Source: Mycobacteriaceae bacterium (GTDB taxonomy: Bacteria > Actinomycetota > Actinomycetes > Mycobacteriales > Mycobacteriaceae). From it: a stretch of DNA of 57,082 nucleotides. The DNA is taken from contig JAIEPH010000089.1 of NCBI GenBank assembly GCA_019749805.1, positions 1 to 57,082 of the forward strand. Direction: 5' to 3'. The notes beneath the pieces were generated by a model. The model was not told the origin of the DNA. It did no database searches and was given only the letters and a program-made list of their open reading frames with translations. The position numbers and the translations under genes are program-made. The number at the start of each line of letters is the position of its first letter. The stretch's first letter is position 1. Below, one piece after another: positions 34,832 through 43,027 of the stretch.

Positions 34832-35089
34832 TGCCACGCGTGATTCTCGGCGTCCTCGGGCTAGCGGGTGCCATATCGCTGATGACGACGGGGTCTGCTC
34901 CCGCGCAGCCCGCCGGGCCGCTCATCTAAACCACTTGTAGCTACGCGCAGATCGAGGCAGCCCTGCAGGTCGAGGCACGCGACCGCACTGCCCTGGATGG
35001 CCGGCCAACTCCCCACCCCCGGCGCTCCGCATGTGCCGTTGCCCGCACCACCACCACCTCCGCCGATCGTTCAGGTGGCCGCCAGGTAG
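34831..35089 (+). pseudogene. Degenerate haemophore-like (MHB-type) secreted protein
   Basis: The ATG at 34831 overlaps the preceding stop (TGATG) and opens a signal peptide (VILGVLGLAGAISLMTTGSAPAQPAGPLI). A TAA at 34927-34929 then sits where the family has the Asn of its PLINTTC motif. Directly after the stop the frame reads TTCSYAQIEAALQVEARD, the start of the mycobacterial haemophore domain. After another frame change a Pro-rich tail (PAPPPPPPIVQV) runs to a stop at 35089. The rest of the haem-binding domain, including the second Cys, is missing. Confidence 0.6.
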
Positions 35090-35106
35090 CAGGTAGCGTG
35101 GACCGC

Positions 35107-35424
35107 ATGCCGGACGAACCAGCCCAGGAGCCGGAAGTGATCGTCGACGCCGTTGTCGAGCCCGATCCGGCGCCTCCGCCGGCTTCGGCGACAACCCCCG
35201 CCGAACCCGCGGACATCGGCTATACCGCAGGCGGTGTCCCGACGTTCGATTCGGTGCGCGAGAAGATCGAGACCCGCTACGGCACGGCGATCGGCGCCGC
35301 GGAACTCGATGCCGAAACGCCGGAGGGCCGCACCGTCGAGGAGCAGTACGAAGCGCGGCAACGTGCCGCGGCCGACCGGCTCGCGCAGATTCGCGAATCC
35401 ATGCGCAAACCCGAGTCTCAGTAG
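35107..35424 (+). CDS. Hypothetical acidic protein
   Basis: About 105 residues, no signal peptide or membrane segment. The first 40 residues are Pro/Glu/Ala-rich and probably disordered. The rest (GGVPTFDSVREKIETRYGTA, then EEQYEARQRAAADRLAQIRESM) is helical. Function unknown. ATG at 35107; a GTG 9 bases upstream is possible. Its end overlaps the convergent gene at 35418 by 7 bases. Confidence 0.65.
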   Translation: MPDEPAQEPEVIVDAVVEPDPAPPPASATTPAEPADIGYTAGGVPTFDSVREKIETRYGTAIGAAELDAETPEGRTVEEQYEARQRAAADRLAQIRESMRKPESQ

Positions 35425-36506
35425 TCGGATTCGGCGGCCAGGATCTCGGCGAGGTAGGCGTCGTCGGCCGGTGAGGCCAGACGCGACCGCGCGAAGTCCC
35501 GAATCCGCTGGCGCGTCTGCGCCGACTCCCCGCCACCGGCGCCGACCGTCAGCGTGGTCACGCGCCAGTCATGGTCCCACGCCGACGATTCCGATATCGA
35601 CTGCTGATCCGGGCCCACGACGGGGAACGTCGCACGCCCGTCGGCCCCGAGCGCTCCGCTACCTCCAAAAGCCCCGGAGCGCAATCGAACCGGCACGCCG
35701 TTGGGCGAGCCCAGACCCGACAACTCCACGCGCACAGTTGCCGTCACCGCGTCGTCGGCGGACTCGACGCTCCAATTGACGGTGTTCTCGGCCGCGTCGA
35801 AGACACCGGCGGGAACAGCGGACCAGTGCACTGAGCCAACACCCGTTGCAACAGTCGCCGTCGTCGTCCGTCCGCCATCCCCTCCCGCAGCCAGCGCGTA
35901 ATCGTCCCTGCGACTGGATCGCGCAGGCGTGTCGAAGACGATGCCCACTTCGTCGGCGAGGTCGGTGCACTTCGCCACCAGCTCGACGACGCGCGGGTCA
36001 CCCTCGTGGACACGGGCGTTGAGCGCGGCGACGTGCGGCCGCAACACCTCGGCCACGTCCGAGTCGAATGTGTCGTCGGAGAAGAAGTCCTCCGCGCCCA
36101 CAGTGAGTATCGCGATCTCCGCATCCAGCAACGCCGCGTCGAGCGCCACGATCCCATCGCGCTGACTCGCCGGCCACCATCGCCGCAACCAGTGGCCGAA
36201 CGCCAACCGCCGCAACGGGTCCAGCGAGCCCGGCAACACATTCACCCCCGCCAGATCCAGCGCCCGCGCCTCGTCAGGTGGAGCGTGATCGACTGCCGAC
36301 GCGACCGCGCGATGTCCGTCCTCGCCCAGCACACGCCACAGCCAGTCCGCCCTGGCAGCGTCGGTGAACGTGATCTGCGGATCAGCCGATGTATCGTCGA
36401 CGGTCCACGACAGCACCGCGCCGCTGACCTCGAGTACGGCGTGCAGCGGAGAAGGCGCCGCCGAGGGTCCCGTACTCCACAGCCCAAAATCGGACATCAA
36501 CTTCAT
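35418..36506 (-). CDS. Unknown protein B of the CHAT-linked cluster
   Basis: About 362 residues, no signal peptide or membrane segment; family not recognised. The N-terminal half is helical, with many Trp and acidic residues (LAFGHWLRRWWPA, GAEDFFSDDTFDSD). The C-terminal half looks beta-rich, with repeated Thr/Val strands (TTTATVATGVGSVHWSAVPAG, then NTVNWSVESADDAVTATVRV), like an immunoglobulin-type sandwich. A helical tail follows. Its ATG overlaps the stop of protein A as ATGA, so both are made together, probably as partners. Confidence 0.8.
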   Translation of the reverse strand: MKLMSDFGLWSTGPSAAPSPLHAVLEVSGAVLSWTVDDTSADPQITFTDAARADWLWRVLGEDGHRAVASAVDHAPPDEARALDLAGVNVLPGSLDPLRRLAFGHWLRRWWPASQRDGIVALDAALLDAEIAILTVGAEDFFSDDTFDSDVAEVLRPHVAALNARVHEGDPRVVELVAKCTDLADEVGIVFDTPARSSRRDDYALAAGGDGGRTTTATVATGVGSVHWSAVPAGVFDAAENTVNWSVESADDAVTATVRVELSGLGSPNGVPVRLRSGAFGGSGALGADGRATFPVVGPDQQSISESSAWDHDWRVTTLTVGAGGGESAQTRQRIRDFARSRLASPADDAYLAEILAAESDY

Positions 36507-37813
36507 CCGGACACCTGCAATTCCAGCATCGTCTTGATGCGCTGCCGGTGGTCGAGACTCACCGACCGCGCGACGCCTTCCAACAGTGCGCGGACGTCGT
36601 CTACATCGGAACAGGGTTCCTGCCAGACGTCGCGGCCATGCAGGCGCGCCCACAGCCGGCTCAGATACGGTCTGGCGAACGCCGCGAGGTCGTCGATCAC
36701 CTGCTGCTGGCGAGGGTGGATGGGCCCGCTGTCGGCGAGGTAGCGACGCGCGTGCAGCACGTACGCCTCCTTGCGCAGCCGCGCCTGGATCTTATGGGCG
36801 AGGTCATACCGGGTCGTCGCGGTTTCGGACAGCGGCGCCAGGTCGACGGCGACCTCGATGCCGGCGACAAGTGTCGCCTGCTTGTCCTCGGCCATCAGCC
36901 CCCATGGCGCGCAGCACCGGTCGACCTCTTCCTCGCACAGCATCGGAATATCTGGCAGTCCTTCGCGATCCATCGCACGACGAAGGGTTGCGCGTACCCG
37001 GTCGATCACCGACCGATTGAGCGGCCGTTCGCCGTCGGACCCACCGATGACTTCCGGCGGACTCTGCGGTTCCACGGAGCTGAGACCTAGCGCGACGATC
37101 GACCACGGCAGCTGCGACCCGCGTTCATGCGCGGCGGCGCCGAGGTTGTACGGCGTGACATCGGCGATCAGCGCCTGCCACACCCGTTTCCGCGCCGATG
37201 AGGCGCCGTGTGAATCGGCTGGGCCGAGCACCGTGGTCAACCCGGACAGGAAGGGACCGGTGATCTGGTTCCCGGGCCGAACGTCTTTCCAGCTGGAGCG
37301 CAGCTGGTCCGACAGTTCCGCGATGACGAGATGGTCCGAGGAATACGTGTTCAGCACTTCGATCGCGGTGCGATCCCGGTCGGCATGGATCTCACACAGC
37401 ACTGACTCGGCCTCGCCGGAATCAGCCTGGGCGGGTGCACCTTTCGTCACAGCAAGCTCGAAGCACACCGGAAAATACAACTCCTGGGCGTTCCCGCTGG
37501 TGATCCGTAGTCGACGGCGTTCACGCTTGAGCAGCTCGAACCACGCTGCCGCCGCACGCATCTGGGCGGCCTGGCCGACGATCGCATCATGTATGGCCTC
37601 GGCGACGTCGGCGGCCACGAACGGCGCCGAGAACTGGGTGTTGGAGCGCAATCGCAGCACCAACGGATCGATGATCCGTTTCACGGTGCGCCGCAACGGG
37701 CCGCCGTCGTCGCCGCTGAGCACCTCCACACCGGGCCCGATCGCGCGCCACGCGCGGTCGATCACCGCGCGCCGCGGATGGGAGACGGCGATGGCCGTCT
37801 CAGCAGTGCTCAT
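36503..37813 (-). CDS. Unknown protein A of the CHAT-linked cluster
   Basis: 436 residues, soluble, mostly helical and rich in Arg, Ala and Glu; family not recognised. Segments worth noting: RRTVKRIIDPLVLRLRSN near 40-57, a KRERRRLRI basic patch near 95-103, a CEEEVDRCCAPWGL cysteine cluster near 304-317, and KIQARLRKEAYVLHARRYL near 355-375. ATG start. It begins 72 bases from the divergent small membrane protein and is coupled to protein B by a 4-base overlap. Confidence 0.8.
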   Translation of the reverse strand: MSTAETAIAVSHPRRAVIDRAWRAIGPGVEVLSGDDGGPLRRTVKRIIDPLVLRLRSNTQFSAPFVAADVAEAIHDAIVGQAAQMRAAAAWFELLKRERRRLRITSGNAQELYFPVCFELAVTKGAPAQADSGEAESVLCEIHADRDRTAIEVLNTYSSDHLVIAELSDQLRSSWKDVRPGNQITGPFLSGLTTVLGPADSHGASSARKRVWQALIADVTPYNLGAAAHERGSQLPWSIVALGLSSVEPQSPPEVIGGSDGERPLNRSVIDRVRATLRRAMDREGLPDIPMLCEEEVDRCCAPWGLMAEDKQATLVAGIEVAVDLAPLSETATTRYDLAHKIQARLRKEAYVLHARRYLADSGPIHPRQQQVIDDLAAFARPYLSRLWARLHGRDVWQEPCSDVDDVRALLEGVARSVSLDHRQRIKTMLELQVSG

Positions 37814-37885
37814 GGCAACAGGATAAGAGTCGGATACCCGGCAAAGTTGGGTTCGGTAGCCGGCGGGGTGTCAGAGCCTGGTGGC

Positions 37886-38347
37886 ATGTCCAGCGCGTAT
37901 TCGATCGCATTAGTCATGTTTCTGCTCGTCGCCACGGCCTTGGCCTACCTGGTTCCCGACCGCGACGAGGTCGTCGCCCCTGAAGGCGGCGAAGCCGACG
38001 AGCGCCTTGCCACTGCTGACGACATGGTGGCCATTCGAGCCGAGTTCGATCGCATGCTGGTCGCGAAAGGTCTGGTCACCGGTGGTCAGATCGACCTGAT
38101 CCGGCACGGCACGAAGTCCCGCGCGGTGATCACCGGCATGCGGACGACCGGGCGCGCGCGGGAGGATTTCCGCGAGGTCGAGCTCGACGTGATGGTGCAT
38201 CGGCCCGGCGGCGGACAATTCGCGGCTCACGAGAAGGCACTCATTCCCGAATCGGCTATCACGAAGGTCTCGCCTGGCAGCTTGGTCGACACGTACTACC
38301 GGTCCGACGACGAGTCCGCGGTCGCCGTCTGTGTTTCGCCGGCCTGA
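37886..38347 (+). CDS. Small membrane-anchored protein of unknown function
   Basis: 153 residues. One N-terminal membrane segment (SAYSIALVMFLLVATALAYLV) is followed by an acidic linker and a compact domain with ITGMRTTGRAREDFREVELDVMV and SPGSLVDTYYRSDDESAVAVCV. The latter looks like a small beta-barrel found in many actinobacterial envelope proteins. It is divergent from protein A and its stop abuts the stop of the CHAT gene. Membership in the CHAT system is uncertain because it lies on the opposite strand. Confidence 0.75.
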   Translation: MSSAYSIALVMFLLVATALAYLVPDRDEVVAPEGGEADERLATADDMVAIRAEFDRMLVAKGLVTGGQIDLIRHGTKSRAVITGMRTTGRAREDFREVELDVMVHRPGGGQFAAHEKALIPESAITKVSPGSLVDTYYRSDDESAVAVCVSPA

Positions 38348-39583
38348 TCACCGGGCACCGTCGACCGCGAAAGTCGCCAACGCGGCCCAGTACAGCGGGC
38401 TCGCGGTCACATCACCGTCGGCCCAGCGGCGCATCCGTTCCCGTTGCCAGCTGTTGACCGCACGCCCGGCATCCTCGGCCTCGTGGGCGCGGTCGACGGC
38501 CAGGATCGCGTCAGACATCGGGTCGGCATCATTCGTCGGCGCGAACAGCCGGTAGCCCGCAGCCGTCGGCAGCGACCACAGCGTGGCCGTCACCAGCTCC
38601 GCGCCGCCGAGGATCATCGCCGCGACCAGCCCAGTCGCCTCGTCGAACCGATAGTCGCCGCCGGACGCACAGGCCAGCAGGCCGACGCGCGGCGGAACAG
38701 GAAGCCGCAGCGCCATGAGATCCGATGCGGTGAGCGGTCGTTCGTCGGCCAGGTGAAGCGCGGCCCGGTCAGCGTGTCCGACGTCGCCATCGGCCGCGGT
38801 CGCGTGGCCGACGTAAAGCAGCCGACTGGGCTGCTGCGCGAGCAGACCCTCGAGCCAGGCGCGGTCCGCATCGGTACGCCGGAACAGGTCGACCGATACC
38901 GCGACATCCGGAAGGACCTTCCGGCCCTGTATCAGATCGCTGAAGTGCTTGGCCAACAACGTATCTGGTGACGGACGCCCGAGTACGGACCCCAACGCCG
39001 AATCTGGCCGCTGACCGGGCACCCGAGGATCGAGCACCAGCAGCGGCGGTCTGCCCCGCCGGCCGGACCAGCCGGCGGGTTCGCGCGGCGAGTGCACAAT
39101 GTTCGGCGGAGCCGACATCAGGACATCGACCAGCTCGATGAGTCGGTGTCTGTCATCACCGGGCATCGCGACGAGACCCCACGGGACCCGGGCCAGCCGC
39201 GCGCTGGGTGACACGAACAACACGGCCCGGGGTGACGCGACGCAGTCGAGAAGTAACTGCCAGGCGTCGGGTGCGATCAGCTGCGTGCCGAGTGTGCGGG
39301 CCATCGACATCTCGGTCGCGGACGACGCGAAGGCGCCCTTGGTGATTGCGCGCTCGAGGGCGTCGCGTCGGGTCTCGGTGTCGATCGGATCCGGCAACGC
39401 GGCGGTCAACTCGTCGAGTGCGGCCTGTAACGCCGCCTCCTCGATCACCCACGTCACGGTCCTCGTCGGCTCCCCTACGACGCGCAGGCTGACATACGTG
39501 GCGATTCCGACGTCGGCGAATCGCAGGACCAGCGTGACGGCTTCGGCCTGGGATTCCCCTGGGGTCACGGCCACGTCGCCCAT
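38348..39583 (-). CDS. CHAT-domain protein (caspase-like protease family)
   Basis: 411 residues. The C-terminal half is a CHAT domain with both catalytic positions: His260 in LLYVGHATA and Cys305 in VGLLACASGG, followed by GGAELVTATLWSLP, the usual segment after the Cys. The N-terminal half (about 1-180) includes a beta-rich part and RLARVPWGLVAM, which usually precedes CHAT. CHAT proteins are separase/caspase-like proteases that are often switched on by partner proteins. The ATG at 39583 lies inside the TPR gene (19-base overlap), which indicates co-translation. Confidence 0.88.
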   Translation of the reverse strand: MGDVAVTPGESQAEAVTLVLRFADVGIATYVSLRVVGEPTRTVTWVIEEAALQAALDELTAALPDPIDTETRRDALERAITKGAFASSATEMSMARTLGTQLIAPDAWQLLLDCVASPRAVLFVSPSARLARVPWGLVAMPGDDRHRLIELVDVLMSAPPNIVHSPREPAGWSGRRGRPPLLVLDPRVPGQRPDSALGSVLGRPSPDTLLAKHFSDLIQGRKVLPDVAVSVDLFRRTDADRAWLEGLLAQQPSRLLYVGHATAADGDVGHADRAALHLADERPLTASDLMALRLPVPPRVGLLACASGGDYRFDEATGLVAAMILGGAELVTATLWSLPTAAGYRLFAPTNDADPMSDAILAVDRAHEAEDAGRAVNSWQRERMRRWADGDVTASPLYWAALATFAVDGAR

Positions 39584-41187
39584 GGCGCGCCGGCGGCGGT
39601 CACGTCGCGGCCGTATCTTTCGCGCGCCAGGCTGCGATACCGCGTCAAAATCTGACCTGAGGTCGGGTCCATCTGCAGCGCCGGCAGCGGACCCAGCCGC
39701 GTCAGCCCCGCCCCCGCGACAGACAGCGACTCGCCCGCCGCAACCAACGCGTACTCGTCGATGGTCTCCAGCGGCACCGCAGCTGTCGCGGTACCCGTCC
39801 ATGCGGTGGGCTCCTGATCCGGCTCGGCGCTGAATGTCCCTCGTGCACTGTGATACTCGACCAGCTGGCTGACGAGGTCGGTGTTGCCCCACTCCCAGGC
39901 CACCGCGAAAGCCCCGGCGAGCATGCGGGCCGACACATGGGTGGCCCAGCGCATTCGGGCGTCGGCATCGGTGATCAGATGACGCACCGAGTCGACCGCG
40001 AGAGCAGCGGGCACCTTCAGTTCGGCCGCCTTCTCGAGCTTGGCCGCCGCGTTCTCGGGATCGGCCAGTGCGTCCGCGCGCCAGATGCTGCCGATGTGGT
40101 CATGTAAGCGGGCGTATTGCAGCCAGCTGTGCCGCGGCCATGAATCGAGGAGTTCGCGTGCCTCTTCGGTCCGCCGGCGTGCCGCGTCGAAGTCACCCCG
40201 GAAGATGTCAACCCAGCTGCGCTGCAACAGAATGCGGTGGATGTGTAGTGGCTTCTCGATCTCGCGCCAGTGCCGTTCGGCATGGCCGAACCGCTCGTCG
40301 GCGTCGTCGAGCTCATGAATGGAAAGCGCGATCAAGCCGAAGTAGAGCCAGCACCGCGAGACATCGTGTGCCCGCAACCCCTCGGCGATCGCCGGATACG
40401 ACGCGTGCGCCAAGTCCTGCGCCTTGGCGCGGTCGCCCAGCGCCCATGCCGCCGTCGCACGTTCGAATTGCGTTCTCGCCGTGCCTAATGCCCAATTCCG
40501 CGCTGCGGAGCGGGCACCTGCCCGTCGCAGCCATGGCTCGGCCTGCGGCAGCCGACCCGTCTCGATGCAGAACCTGCCGTAGGACGTCGCGCCGTTGACA
40601 AGGAGGTAGTCGTCGAATTCATCGCTGCCGTCTGCAGCTTCGATCGCGTCGATCACCTTCTCCCACAAAGGAACCGACTGCACGTGCAGATCGTCCTCGC
40701 AGAGGGCGTTGGCGCAGAGGATGCGCGCGAAGGTGATGAGGCGTCGGTGTTCGTCGGCGAGATCCGGATAGTCGGTCGTATCCTCGGTCAACACCAGCAG
40801 CGCCGCCTCGGCGGCTTCATGGTCACCGTGCGCAGCCGCCAGGCCCGTCTGGAGGAACTGCGCGCGGCGCGAGTACCGGCAGGTCATGTGGTCGATCTCG
40901 GCGTCCGACATGGTCACCCGCTCCGCCAGATCGGGCCGGCTGCCCGCCCGGACCTGCTGGTAGGTCGCGAGGCATTCGCGGATGCGGCGCACAGACTCGT
41001 CGGTCCCGTCGTACGCGGTGCGAACGAGATAGAGCTCACCCAGCTGTGCGTACACCTCGAGCAGCCAATCGTCGCGGTCGGCCGCCTCGATCGCGGGAAC
41101 CAGTGACAGCAGCAGGTCCTTGGCCGCCTCCTCTTTGGCGGCCAAGGACAACTGGCGTGCCCGCTCGAGGTCGGCCACGATCGTCAT
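39565..41187 (-). CDS. TPR-repeat protein, partner of the CHAT protein
   Basis: 540 residues of stacked helical pairs matching tetratricopeptide repeats, for example DDWLLEVYAQLGELYLVRTA, RTQFERATAAWALGDRAKAQDLA and RILLQRSWVDIFRGDFDAARRR. The last 100 residues are different (EYALVAAGESLSVAGAGLTRLG). TPR-CHAT is the pairing seen in regulated proteases such as Craspase, where the TPR half senses a signal. Here the two halves are separate proteins. ATG start; first gene of the pair. Confidence 0.88.
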   Translation of the reverse strand: MTIVADLERARQLSLAAKEEAAKDLLLSLVPAIEAADRDDWLLEVYAQLGELYLVRTAYDGTDESVRRIRECLATYQQVRAGSRPDLAERVTMSDAEIDHMTCRYSRRAQFLQTGLAAAHGDHEAAEAALLVLTEDTTDYPDLADEHRRLITFARILCANALCEDDLHVQSVPLWEKVIDAIEAADGSDEFDDYLLVNGATSYGRFCIETGRLPQAEPWLRRAGARSAARNWALGTARTQFERATAAWALGDRAKAQDLAHASYPAIAEGLRAHDVSRCWLYFGLIALSIHELDDADERFGHAERHWREIEKPLHIHRILLQRSWVDIFRGDFDAARRRTEEARELLDSWPRHSWLQYARLHDHIGSIWRADALADPENAAAKLEKAAELKVPAALAVDSVRHLITDADARMRWATHVSARMLAGAFAVAWEWGNTDLVSQLVEYHSARGTFSAEPDQEPTAWTGTATAAVPLETIDEYALVAAGESLSVAGAGLTRLGPLPALQMDPTSGQILTRYRSLARERYGRDVTAAGAPWATWP

Positions 41188-41249
41188 TTCTGAATCATAG
41201 GAAGCGGCGGACGTGGAAGGTACGTCCGCCGCTTCCGGTAGGCGCCCGA

Positions 41250-41735
41250 TCAGGTGCAGTTCACCTTGATGGTGAAGGGCTTGGTGACCATGCCGGCCAT
41301 CGGATTCGCCATGTCGGCGCCGGTCGCTTCACCGGTGATGGTGTAGGTGCTGCCGTCGACCTTCACCTCGGCCGAGCCGGTCTTCGCGCCCATCGTGTTG
41401 GTGACGCCGAGCGCGTTGCCGTCGACCGACATGGCCAGCGACTCCACGGTCGGGGTCGCCTCGTCGGTCATCACGACGGCGAGGCCGGACTGGCCGTTGA
41501 TCGCCGCGCTGGCGACGTTGATCTTTCCGCCCTGCTTGACGCAGGTCACCGAGTTCAGGTCCAGACCGGACAGGTCACTGCCACCGACCTTGACCTCGGT
41601 CGAGCCGCTCGTGCTCACCTGCGTGTTTCCGGACGCCTCGCTGCTTGGTGCGGCCGACGGCTTGTCGTCCGAACAACCCACCAGGACGGCCGCGCCCAGA
41701 CCCAGTGCAACCACACCCGCGACAACTCGATGCAT
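41250..41735 (-). CDS. LpqH (19 kDa antigen) family lipoprotein
   Basis: 161 residues. Lipoprotein signal peptide with lipobox LVGC; Cys21 becomes the lipidated N-terminus. A Ser/Thr-rich linker (SSEASGNTQVSTSGSTEV) follows, then the LpqH domain with a conserved Cys pair (SVTCVKQGG and the terminal KVNCT). It is anchored on the outer face of the membrane. GGAGAG lies upstream of the ATG. Orthology to M. tuberculosis LpqH itself is not claimed, since mycobacteria carry several paralogues. Confidence 0.9.
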   Translation of the reverse strand: MHRVVAGVVALGLGAAVLVGCSDDKPSAAPSSEASGNTQVSTSGSTEVKVGGSDLSGLDLNSVTCVKQGGKINVASAAINGQSGLAVVMTDEATPTVESLAMSVDGNALGVTNTMGAKTGSAEVKVDGSTYTITGEATGADMANPMAGMVTKPFTIKVNCT

Positions 41736-41851
41736 CGATCTCTCCTTCGTGATACGCCGCCCCGGTGGCGTCGTCGTGAGCTCAGTCAAGGCGGCGGACG
41801 CGGCTACCGATCCCAAAGTTTGTCGGTATTCGCAGGTAGCGTTCGCAGGCG

Positions 41852-43027
41852 ATGCGGTCATTCAGAGTTGCCGAGCGGCGGGCCCGGCTCGCGCGCAGGC
41901 ACTTTCTCAACACGCACGCGCAGACTCCGGCTCAGGTCGCGGGCGATGTCGTCGGCCTGCATGCGACCGATCCGGCCACGCCCTATCTCTCCCTGTGGGC
42001 GCGGGTGTCCGGCTTCACCATCGCCGACCTGGATTCCGAACTCTACGACCGCCGGACGCTGGTGAAGCACCTGGCGATGCGGCGAACGCTGTGGGTGGTT
42101 CGCGCCGACGACCTGCCCCACATCCAAACGGGCGCCAGTGACCGGGTGGCCGACAACGAACGCCGCAGGCTCGTCGCCGACGCGCAGAAGGCCGGCGTCT
42201 GCGGCGACGGCGATGCGTGGCTGGCCACCGCGTCGAGGGCCGTATCGAAACACCTCGGCAAGCACGGTCCGACCAGCGCCAAGGACCTGCGCGTCGCGCT
42301 GCCGGAGTTGGCGGGCCACCACGATCCCGCACCCGGCAAGCGGTGGGGCGGCGAAACACCGCTGGCACCAAGGATTCTGACGTTGCTATCGGTGCGGGGC
42401 GACATCGTCCGAGGACCGAACGACGGATCGTGGACGGTGTCGCGACCGCGCTGGGCGCCGATGTCCGGCTGGCTGCCGTCGATCCAGAACGCGGTGTCAC
42501 CTGACGTCGCACGCACCGAACTGGTGCGACGGTGGCTGCGTGCGTTCGGCCCCGCGACCGTCACCGACATCAAATGGTGGTTCGGCAACACGCTGACGTG
42601 GGCGCGTCAGGCCCTTGTCGACCTCGAGGCGGTCGAGGTGGATCTCGACGGCACACCCGGGTTCGTACTCCCCGACGATTTGGACGTCGAACCGGATGCC
42701 GAACCGTGGTGTGCGCTGCTGCCCGGGCTCGACGTCACGACGATGGGCTGGTTCGACCGGGACTGGTATCTCGGTGGGCACCGCGGGCAGGTGTTCGACA
42801 CGAACGGAAACGGCGGTCCGACTGCGTGGTGTGACGGCCGCATCGTCGGCGCATGGGGTCAGGACGCCGACGGGCGGGTCGAGCTGCGACTCCTCGAGGA
42901 TGTCGGCCGTAAAGCGCGGCAGGCGCTTCAGCGGCGGGCCGACGAGCTGACCGACTGGCTCGCCGGCGTACGGATCAACCCGCGCTTCCCCTCCCCGCTG
43001 TCAAAGCAACCGTTGGCTAGGCGCTGA
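41852..43027 (+). CDS. Winged-helix DNA-binding protein, AlkZ/YcaQ-like
   Basis: 391 residues of the HTH_42 (DUF1006) family, which contains the interstrand-crosslink glycosylases AlkZ and YcaQ. Visible: VAGDVVGLHATDPATPYLSLWAR, where glycosylases carry their catalytic QxQ or QxD motif and this protein has His-Ala-Thr-Asp, then YDRRTLVKHLAMRRTLWVV and a C-terminal AWGQDADGRVELRLLED. Activity as a glycosylase is uncertain. The 3' end overlaps convergent uvrA by 11 bases. Confidence 0.82.
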   Translation: MRSFRVAERRARLARRHFLNTHAQTPAQVAGDVVGLHATDPATPYLSLWARVSGFTIADLDSELYDRRTLVKHLAMRRTLWVVRADDLPHIQTGASDRVADNERRRLVADAQKAGVCGDGDAWLATASRAVSKHLGKHGPTSAKDLRVALPELAGHHDPAPGKRWGGETPLAPRILTLLSVRGDIVRGPNDGSWTVSRPRWAPMSGWLPSIQNAVSPDVARTELVRRWLRAFGPATVTDIKWWFGNTLTWARQALVDLEAVEVDLDGTPGFVLPDDLDVEPDAEPWCALLPGLDVTTMGWFDRDWYLGGHRGQVFDTNGNGGPTAWCDGRIVGAWGQDADGRVELRLLEDVGRKARQALQRRADELTDWLAGVRINPRFPSPLSKQPLARR

